11,387 nucleotides of DNA from Acidimicrobiales bacterium (GTDB taxonomy: Bacteria > Actinomycetota > Acidimicrobiia > Acidimicrobiales > JABEUL01): NCBI GenBank assembly GCA_013044465.1, contig JABEUL010000216.1, positions 1 through 11,387 on the forward strand. Direction: 5' to 3'. The notes below the pieces were generated by a model, which ran no database searches, had not been told where the DNA came from, and saw only the letters and a list, made by a program, of their open reading frames with translations. Shown here one piece after another: positions 5,469 through 11,387 of the stretch. Made by a program: the position numbers and the translations under genes. Numbering within the stretch: position 1 is the first letter of the stretch; the number at the start of each line of letters is the position of its first letter.

Positions 5469-7996
5469 ATATTAAGTTTCCTGAATTATCACTCGTCGTA
5501 CTCATCGGTGCATCTTCGTCGGGCAAATCTACTTTTGCTAGAAAGCATTTTAAATCAAGTGAAGTTATTTCCTCTGATTCCTGCCGTTCAATGCTTGCCG
5601 ATGATGAAAATGCGCTTGATGTCAATAAAGAAGCATTCGAGCTCCTGGGAAATATTGCAACGGCTCGACTTTCGCTTAGGCGAATTGCTGTGATCGATGC
5701 TACAAGTGTACAAATAGATGCACGTAAGTCTCTCATCAATCTAGCAAGAGAAAACGACGTGCTTGCTGCCGCGATAGTTTTTGATCTACCTGATGCCGTA
5801 ATTCTCGATCGCTCTCGCAAACGAAGTGATCGAGAATTAGAGGCTAATGTAATTCGAAATCAGAGCCACCAACTACGCCAATCTATTCGTAACCTGCAGC
5901 GAGAAGGTTTCCGATACGTTTATGTTCTAAAAACTCAGGAAGAAGTCGATGCAGTTGTCATTGAACGACAACGTCTATGGACCGATCGACGTGACGACCA
6001 TGGACCATTTGACATCATAGGTGATATACATGGATGCAACGACGAGTTAACTGAGATCCTCTTGGAGCTAGGTTATTTATTCCTGGACGGAGCCTTTAGG
6101 CATCCAGATGGACGACAAGCTATTTTCCTAGGTGATTTGGTAGATCGGGGACCTGATACTCCAGCCGTGCTTCGCACCGTTATGTCCATGGTCAAAGCTG
6201 GCACAGGTCTTGCGGTGCCGGGGAATCACGACATTAAATTGATCAAAGCACTTCAGGGCAGAAAAGTCAAAATCAGTCACGGACTCGCCGAATCCCTCAA
6301 ACAACTAGAATCAGAGTCCTCCGAATTTCACCAGGAAATTATCCGCTTCATCGATGGTCTCGTGAGCCACCTTGTTCTCGATGACGGCCACTTAGTAGTT
6401 GCGCATGCTGGTTTGAATGAGAAACTACAGGGACGAGCTTCGGGTAGAGTCAGAAACTTTGCCCTTTTTGGTGAGACAACTGGTGAGACCGATGAATTCG
6501 GATTACCAGTCCGATACAACTGGGCAAGCGACTACCGCGGAAAGGCAATTGTAACATACGGACATACTCCAATCCTGGAAGCCGAATGGGTAAATAATAC
6601 AATTTGTCTCGATACAGGATGCGTGTTTGGGGGTCACTTAACAGCTATGCGATACCCTGAAAAGGAACTTGTTTCAGTTAAGGCCAAGCGCACATATTAC
6701 GAATCTCAAAAGCCCTTGGGAATTGACAAGCCTCAGGCAGCAAATGGGGACGACTTACTTCTTGACATTGCTGATGTTATTGGTCGCAGGCCCGTGCATA
6801 CTCGCCTACTGGGCAATATCACTATTTCCGAGAGTCATTCAGCAGCGGCTTTGGAGGCAATGAGCAGGTTTGCAGTCGATCCGAGATGGCTGGTGTATTT
6901 GCCACCAACAATGTCTCCACCTACAACCTCTAGCGTTGAAGGACTCCTAGAACATCCCATCCAGGCCTTTGATGCCTTCCGAAACATCGGAATCACTTCA
7001 TTAATCTGCGAAGAAAAGCATATGGGTTCACGGTCTGTCGCAATAATTGGTCGAGACGCCGCTGCAGTCGAGAAACGATTTCAAATTAAAAATGAGGCTG
7101 GTGGGATCATCTATACACGCACCGGGCGAAAATTCTTCAGTGATCAGGCTATTGAGAGTGCAGTATTGAAACGGCTTCGCACGGCTATCAGTAGTGCCGG
7201 ATTGTGGGAAGAGTTATCAACCGAATGGATGGTAATAGATATGGAACTGATGCCATGGTCTGCTAAGGCGGCGGAGTTGCTCTTGAACCAATATGCGGCT
7301 GTGAGATCGGCAGCTTATCAAGCATTTAAAGAAGCAAATCTAAATCTGTCCGCTGCGATGGCTCGGGGTATTGACGTAGGCGAACTGAAAGAGCGCACCC
7401 AAGCCCGAAGCGATTTGATCGAAGGCTACCAAAATGCCTACAGACATTATTGTTGGGATGTTGGCTCAGTTGATGACCTACGTGTAGCACCCTTTCATCT
7501 TCTGGCAAGTGAGGGCAAGGTGCATGTTGACAGAGATCACTCGTGGCATATGGGCACTTTAGCTAGATTGGTATCTGAATCCGATCCTCTGATTGTAACT
7601 ACGGCGAATATATCTGTGAGCCTTGACGATCCAGAAAGTGAAGCCAGAGCTGTTCTGTGGTGGGAGGAACTCACTGCAACAGGCGGTGAAGGCATGGTCG
7701 TCAAGCCGTTAGAATTTCTAGTCAAATCTAAGCGCGGAATAGCACAGCCTGCGATAAAGTGTCGTGGACCGGAGTATCTTCGAATAATTTACGGTCCTGA
7801 GTACACACTTCCGAATAATCTCATGAGGTTGCGCCGAAGATCAGTAGGTTTAAAGCGCTCATTGGCACTCCGTGAATTTGCACTAGGAATAGAAGCTTTA
7901 GAGCGTTTCGTTGATAAGCAAGGTCTTCATCGGGTGCATGAATGCGTTTTTGGAGTATTGGCCTTGGAAAGCGAACCGGTTGACCCTAGGTTATAG
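5465..7996 (+). CDS. pnkp: Pnkp, polynucleotide kinase-phosphatase-ligase of bacterial RNA repair
   Basis: Pnkp heals and seals RNA cut by ribotoxins: it phosphorylates the 5'-OH end, removes the 2',3'-cyclic phosphate and ligates. It works in the cytoplasm as a complex with Hen1. The 843 residues contain three domains. The kinase domain (about 1-170) has P-loop GASSSGKST (15-23, K21, S22), then D38 and R41, and a lid RKRSDRELEANVIRNQ. The metallophosphatase domain (about 178-400) has D187 and H189 in GDIHG, D224/D227/R228 in GDLVDRGPD, N254/H255 in GNHD, H314 in HAGL, H367 in GHTP and D383. The ligase domain (about 480 to the end) has adenylated lysine K518 in EEKHMGSR, E594 in ELMPWSAKA, the family insertion containing RHYCWDV, K747 in EGMVVKP, and K765 in KCRGPEYLRIIYGPEY. 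K21, S22, D38, R41, D187 and H189 carry the same numbers as in the C. thermocellum enzyme. All three activities should be intact. The start overlaps the hen1 stop by four bases. Confidence 0.96.
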   Translation: MNIKFPELSLVVLIGASSSGKSTFARKHFKSSEVISSDSCRSMLADDENALDVNKEAFELLGNIATARLSLRRIAVIDATSVQIDARKSLINLARENDVLAAAIVFDLPDAVILDRSRKRSDRELEANVIRNQSHQLRQSIRNLQREGFRYVYVLKTQEEVDAVVIERQRLWTDRRDDHGPFDIIGDIHGCNDELTEILLELGYLFLDGAFRHPDGRQAIFLGDLVDRGPDTPAVLRTVMSMVKAGTGLAVPGNHDIKLIKALQGRKVKISHGLAESLKQLESESSEFHQEIIRFIDGLVSHLVLDDGHLVVAHAGLNEKLQGRASGRVRNFALFGETTGETDEFGLPVRYNWASDYRGKAIVTYGHTPILEAEWVNNTICLDTGCVFGGHLTAMRYPEKELVSVKAKRTYYESQKPLGIDKPQAANGDDLLLDIADVIGRRPVHTRLLGNITISESHSAAALEAMSRFAVDPRWLVYLPPTMSPPTTSSVEGLLEHPIQAFDAFRNIGITSLICEEKHMGSRSVAIIGRDAAAVEKRFQIKNEAGGIIYTRTGRKFFSDQAIESAVLKRLRTAISSAGLWEELSTEWMVIDMELMPWSAKAAELLLNQYAAVRSAAYQAFKEANLNLSAAMARGIDVGELKERTQARSDLIEGYQNAYRHYCWDVGSVDDLRVAPFHLLASEGKVHVDRDHSWHMGTLARLVSESDPLIVTTANISVSLDDPESEARAVLWWEELTATGGEGMVVKPLEFLVKSKRGIAQPAIKCRGPEYLRIIYGPEYTLPNNLMRLRRRSVGLKRSLALREFALGIEALERFVDKQGLHRVHECVFGVLALESEPVDPRL

Positions 7997-7998
7997 CC

Positions 7999-8020
7999 AA
8001 TTGGATCTTGAAATTCAATT
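7999..8020. terminator. Weak possible terminator between convergent genes
   Basis: AATTGGA (7999-8005) can pair with TTCAATT (8014-8020), including one G-U pair, around an 8-base loop, and is followed by TTCATTTC. It lies just after the pnkp stop and before the end of the convergent lipoprotein gene, the expected place for a terminator. The stem is AT-rich and the T-tract is broken, so support is weak. Confidence 0.25.
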
Positions 8021-8038
8021 TTCATTTCGCTGAGAGTT

Positions 8039-8887
8039 TCATGCGCCACATGTCCGAATATTGGCGTGCGATCCACAAAGTTCAATGTTTGGTAGGTTTC
8101 CTGCATCTGACTGTATTACCAGGTGGTCCCCAGCATCTATTGTGAGGGTATTGTTGCCAGAAGCAATTATCGAATTATCGGAACTATAGACAACATCCCC
8201 TTTTGCTATACCGTTTTTGGGATCTACCGCGTTGAGAAAAATTACTGCCGAACCGCCATTAATGATCTGATTCCCGCTAACGGTGTCACAAGCAGGCATA
8301 ACGCCCGTAATCACTGGACTTTCAACCGAATTACACCATAGGTAAGTTCGGAAAAGCGCTGTGCCATAATCCCCAATTATTAAAAGAGAGAATCCATGGA
8401 AAAACCAATATCCATCAAATGCATCAAATTTTGAACCCTTATAGGTCTCGCCTTCATACCAACTTCTAAGCTGGACAATCCTATTGATTATTAAGTCTGT
8501 ATCACAATTACTCTCAAGCATTGGGTAGATAGATCCACCTGAGGTGCCAGATATTATTGCTGAACATTCCGTGTGCTCATAATCTACCCACCGCATTTGA
8601 TTACTCTCAACCTCAGTACTTCCAAGAATTAATTCCAAGGCATTAATGGCTTGGTTCATTTGCAGATCCAGCTGGGCTAAAATTTGGTTAGCACATCTGT
8701 CCATAGCTTTCTGAGATATTGCGGTATTAACACAAGACTGATCGTATTCTACTGGACTAAGAGGACTTGGAAGTATAGGAGAACGAACAGCAATAATATG
8801 AAGGTTGGAGTGATTATTGATAATTGAGGCTCCGGCACAAGAAAGCACAAGCAGGACCAATAGGGCCCAAAGAATTAGTCTCACCAT
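8039..8887 (-). CDS. Probable lipoprotein with LprI-like (DUF1311) domain and unknown C-terminal half
   Basis: The 282 residues start with a hydrophobic signal (MVRLILWALLVLLVLSC). C17 in V-L-S-C could be the lipid-modified cysteine of a lipobox, though L at -2 is not typical; a plain cleaved signal is the alternative. Residues 52 to about 145 fit the lysozyme-inhibitor LprI / DUF1311 pattern: C52 and C65 (MDRCANQ), D74/N78 in LDLQMNQAINAL, W100-x2-Y-x4-C108, G-G-S-x2-P (117-122), C128 and the closing R-I-V-Q-L. The four cysteines could form two disulfides outside the cell. From about 146 to 282 the sequence is rich in G, N, S and beta-type residues (for example SGNNTLTIDAGDHLVIQSD) with three more cysteines; I do not recognise it. 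LprI-type proteins are linked to lysozyme inhibition, but many DUF1311 proteins have unknown roles, so this function is tentative. The gene is convergent to pnkp and 61 bases downstream of the membrane gene on its own strand. Confidence 0.7.
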   Translation of the reverse strand: MVRLILWALLVLLVLSCAGASIINNHSNLHIIAVRSPILPSPLSPVEYDQSCVNTAISQKAMDRCANQILAQLDLQMNQAINALELILGSTEVESNQMRWVDYEHTECSAIISGTSGGSIYPMLESNCDTDLIINRIVQLRSWYEGETYKGSKFDAFDGYWFFHGFSLLIIGDYGTALFRTYLWCNSVESPVITGVMPACDTVSGNQIINGGSAVIFLNAVDPKNGIAKGDVVYSSDNSIIASGNNTLTIDAGDHLVIQSDAGNLPNIELCGSHANIRTCGA

Positions 8888-8901
8888 ATAAAGGTAATCG
8901 C

Positions 8902-8930
8902 ATTCACTTCATCACAATTATCTCTGACAA
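8902..8930 (-). promoter_or_regulatory. Possible promoter for the LprI-like lipoprotein gene
   Basis: Read on the minus strand, TTGTCA (8930-8925, five of six matches to TTGACA) is followed after 17 bases by GTGAAT (8907-8902, three of six to TATAAT). Transcription would start only a few bases before the ATG at 8887, which would fit the lack of a Shine-Dalgarno sequence there. The -10 match is poor, and readthrough from the upstream membrane gene is an alternative. Confidence 0.25.
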
Positions 8931-8948
8931 GATGAATTAATTTACCCA

Positions 8949-11375
8949 CTATGTCCACCTGCTAAAAGCTTTCCTCGCCAATCGCAACTGCCTAAGTCTT
9001 CTCTCAGCAGTTACTCCGAGCCAAAGCAAGATAATTCCAGCAAGAGTCAGTGGAACCCATTCAGGAATCCTCATCAATTCCGGCCTTGTCGCATCGATAC
9101 CTACGAAAAGCATGGTCACTGACCCCATGACGATTGGCGCCTGAATTCGTTTCCAAGCCCCACCAACTGTAATTATTAGTCCAAATGCTCCAGCCAACGT
9201 AAGTCTGAACAAGCTTCTCTCTCTGATTCCTTCCAAGACTGTCGGAAATAGTGCCATGAAAAGTCCTCCACCATATGCGGCCCAAGAATTAAACTGAGGC
9301 TTTCCATTGTTAGACCTATCTATCCTTAATTTCAGGCCAGATCCACATGCAGCCAATGCAGCAGGCCACGCGTATGCCTCAGGTACTTTAGAGCCGTAAG
9401 CTGCCACAAAGGCCCACGTCGAAAAAAGTGCAACTAATAGCGCCAACCACGGATATGCCTCTCTGTCTTTTTTGAGCGAGGCTACCAGAAATACCGGAAC
9501 AGCTATTGCTAAAGTCACGCCTGTCCAGTAGCTCAATGCAATAAATAGTGTAACTATTGTGCCAATGGCCATTCCAGCAATTCCTACAGCTTCTAATGTT
9601 TTCCTTGAAAGATTGGGATCGTCGTGTTCATCTAACCTGCGAATTATTTTTCCTTGCAATGGTGCAATGAGAAGCAGGATACTTCCGGCAACTGAAAGCA
9701 CCACACCGATTAGATCAAGTGAAAGTCCTACTTTTGCTGAGACCAAACCGGCCTCACCAATGAATGAGAGTCCCATTCCCATGAGGGTAACTGGCCTATT
9801 GGATTTGACAAAAAATGAAGCACACCCAAACCATGAGAAACTAATCCCAAAGGCGAGAATTATGCGTGGCAAACTAGCATTATCGAGGCCGACCAAGAAC
9901 GTAGGTAGGGCACCAAAAATAAGAGCGGTTATAAAAAACGCCCACGAATGACGGTAAGCGCTCTTAACTTTTGATTCATGGAATCTAAGCGCGAACCCAC
10001 ATGTGAGAGCTACCGTCACAGCAGGCCAAGAATACGCTTCAACCAGAACTACTCCATTCGCCCCTATCCATGCCCAAGTTGCAAAAACCGCAAAGAGAAT
10101 CGAAAGCCACGGGTATGCTGGTCGGTCAAGTTGCCTTGATGACATATAAAGTCCGACTACAATTGCGACAAACGAGGCTCCTAGATAAGGAGTTCTTGGT
10201 GATGTGGCCGCCACAATACTTCCGCCAACGGCTCCTGCAATACATGCCACCTCAAAGGATCTCCTCGATACTTCACCAATGGGCATCGTCGAGGCAATAT
10301 CAGAAGACCCAGGCAATTTTTTCCAATAAGGTGCAAATGCAAACAACAAAGAGGCTGCAATAACCACTATAAATCCTGATAACGAAGGTCCGGTGTCCGC
10401 TAGAACACATACGAAACCAACCTCACATATAGCTAAGAGTGCAATGGCTACAGCAAATAAGGAGCGAAGGGCTCGAGTCACAAATACGGAAGAACCTAGC
10501 CAAGCTAAGAAAACAGCAATGCTCGCTACTTCAAGATCCAGTGAAACTCCAGACCACGCTACAGCTTCCCCAGCAAATACAAGAGCACACAGTGCCACTG
10601 TCACTCCAAGCAACAGTTGAACTTTCGACTGTTGCATTCTAAGCCAAAGCGCCGAAGCAGCACTTATACTCAGAAATATAAGACTTGTTATTATGGTCTC
10701 AAAAATTGTTGCACCAACGACTACGGGTAAAAGCACAGCAGCTAAAGTTAAAAATACCGCAGCGAAGCTCAAAGAAACAGCTCTATTTAAAGACCATCTG
10801 ACATTTGTATGGTCAATAGCGACTAAAGCAGAGCAAAAGGCAAGAACTGCAAATATGGTGACAGCAACCGCACCGTTTCCGAACAACTTAGTGCCATTGG
10901 GTCCAATATTTAATCTGGCAATAATTGCAGTCGAGCCTGACCAAGGATGGTTCCAGTATCCAAAAGCACCCAAAGTGGACAACAAAGTAGGAATAGAGAT
11001 TACCGCTCCAATTCCACTGAAGAACCCACCAATAACACACTGGGCAGGTGCTGCCTTAGGATGAGTCAAAAACTTAGATGAAACAACTCCAAATGCCCCC
11101 AAGGTTGCTCCAATAACGATTACCCATGAAATAGGAACATATGCAAACGAAACCGTCATTATCGAAGGAATGATTGGAACTAAAGCAGCGCCAAAAAAGA
11201 GGTCAGTTAATCCTTGTGAATCAAGCTCTTGGCTGTAGAGCAATAGAGCAACTCCAGGTGGAAGTAAAAGGGCGAAGCGGGCGATCGCAACTGCTAAGAG
11301 ACCATGATCCACTCCAAAATGTGAACCGGTGAAAAGAGTGAGTACTACTGAAATAAAGTAGTAAATTGCTGACAT
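8949..11375 (-). CDS. Large polytopic membrane protein with internal tandem duplication (SCO7613 C-terminal-like)
   Basis: The 808 residues form about 28 hydrophobic segments with almost no soluble domain. Two units align without gaps over at least 54 residues at a spacing of 220: from VSRRSFEVACIAGAVGGSI to PAYPWLSILFAVFATWAW (A420), and from LSRKTLEAVGIAGMAIGTI to EAYPWLALLVALFSTWAF (A640). EAYSWPA and EAYAWPA follow, then SWAFFITALIFGALPTFL and SWAAYGGGLFMALFPTVL. A third, more diverged unit may precede them, since LSGFIVVIAASLLFAFAPY resembles the unit ends. The C-terminus, ending in a basic tail (TAERRLRQLRLARKAFSRW), resembles large actinobacterial membrane proteins called SCO7613 C-terminal domain-containing, as I remember them; their function is unknown. 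The ATG at 11375 has no Shine-Dalgarno sequence, and the frame stays open to the right edge, so the true start may be outside. Confidence 0.75.
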   Translation of the reverse strand: MSAIYYFISVVLTLFTGSHFGVDHGLLAVAIARFALLLPPGVALLLYSQELDSQGLTDLFFGAALVPIIPSIMTVSFAYVPISWVIVIGATLGAFGVVSSKFLTHPKAAPAQCVIGGFFSGIGAVISIPTLLSTLGAFGYWNHPWSGSTAIIARLNIGPNGTKLFGNGAVAVTIFAVLAFCSALVAIDHTNVRWSLNRAVSLSFAAVFLTLAAVLLPVVVGATIFETIITSLIFLSISAASALWLRMQQSKVQLLLGVTVALCALVFAGEAVAWSGVSLDLEVASIAVFLAWLGSSVFVTRALRSLFAVAIALLAICEVGFVCVLADTGPSLSGFIVVIAASLLFAFAPYWKKLPGSSDIASTMPIGEVSRRSFEVACIAGAVGGSIVAATSPRTPYLGASFVAIVVGLYMSSRQLDRPAYPWLSILFAVFATWAWIGANGVVLVEAYSWPAVTVALTCGFALRFHESKVKSAYRHSWAFFITALIFGALPTFLVGLDNASLPRIILAFGISFSWFGCASFFVKSNRPVTLMGMGLSFIGEAGLVSAKVGLSLDLIGVVLSVAGSILLLIAPLQGKIIRRLDEHDDPNLSRKTLEAVGIAGMAIGTIVTLFIALSYWTGVTLAIAVPVFLVASLKKDREAYPWLALLVALFSTWAFVAAYGSKVPEAYAWPAALAACGSGLKLRIDRSNNGKPQFNSWAAYGGGLFMALFPTVLEGIRERSLFRLTLAGAFGLIITVGGAWKRIQAPIVMGSVTMLFVGIDATRPELMRIPEWVPLTLAGIILLWLGVTAERRLRQLRLARKAFSRWT

Positions 11376-11387
11376 TAATAGCAGAAC

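Noticed and set aside
5440..5820. 126-codon open frame antisense to the start of pnkp
   Set aside because: It lies opposite the conserved kinase domain, has low-complexity Ser/Ala/Arg content and no recognisable domain.
10693..11064. 123-codon open frame on the plus strand, with other plus frames at 9559-9951 and 10070-10642
   Set aside because: All lie opposite the large membrane gene; their Lys/Thr/Ala/Gln-rich content is the expected complement of hydrophobic codons.
8039..11375. The lipoprotein and large membrane gene as extra parts of the RNA repair system
   Set aside because: They are on the opposite strand, convergent to pnkp, exported or membrane-bound, and show no RNA-related domain.
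1..11387. CRISPR array, insertion sequence, integrase, or attachment site
   Set aside because: No regularly spaced direct repeats, no transposase or recombinase reading frame, and no tRNA end were seen on reading the window.

Overview
The window looks like a stretch of chromosome from a low-to-moderate GC actinobacterium (AT-rich by eye; I did not count GC). Three protein types point that way: a large polytopic membrane protein whose tail resembles the actinobacterial SCO7613 C-terminal domain type, a beta-propeller with C-x5-C blades of a kind common in Actinobacteria, and a GT-C-like membrane protein with D-E-x2-H and S-P-x-Y-P-G-L-E motifs. These are recognised from memory without a database search, so the lineage is a moderate-confidence inference. 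Several genes have no clear Shine-Dalgarno sequence.

Layout. (1) 1-1259, minus: 5' portion of a polytopic GT-C-like membrane protein that runs off the left edge. (2) 1260-2074: a long stretch with no intact gene. Its left half (1288-1666, minus) holds readable remains of a decayed gene that ended 28 bases before gene 1. Its right half holds weaker, strand-ambiguous coding traces and a possible promoter. (3) 2075-3715, plus: a membrane-anchored protein with five N-terminal hydrophobic segments and an exported-looking domain with seven C-x5-C repeats and Asp-box motifs, probably a seven-bladed propeller. (4) 3716-4073: a 358-base leader with a perfect 9+2+9 palindrome and a second, weaker dyad. 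(5) 4074-5468 and 5465-7996, plus: hen1 and pnkp, overlapping by ATGA. (6) 8039-8887, minus: a probable lipoprotein with an LprI-like four-cysteine domain and an unrecognised C-terminal half. (7) 8949-11375, minus: an approximately 808-residue membrane protein with about 28 hydrophobic segments and an internal tandem duplication of 220-residue period. Its true start may lie beyond the right edge.

The clear functional system is the Pnkp/Hen1 RNA repair cassette. Pnkp has 5'-OH polynucleotide kinase, metallophosphatase (2',3'-cyclic phosphate removal) and ATP-dependent ligase domains. Hen1 puts a 2'-O-methyl group on the 3' terminal ribose before sealing and, in characterised systems, its N-terminal half activates the Pnkp ligase. 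Every catalytic residue I could check is present in both proteins, so the cassette appears functional. The system is known, not new. What is specific here is its setting: a two-gene cassette between cell-envelope genes, next to a decayed region, with a palindromic leader that could be a regulatory site. I see no CRISPR array, tRNA, rRNA, transposase or integrase in the window.
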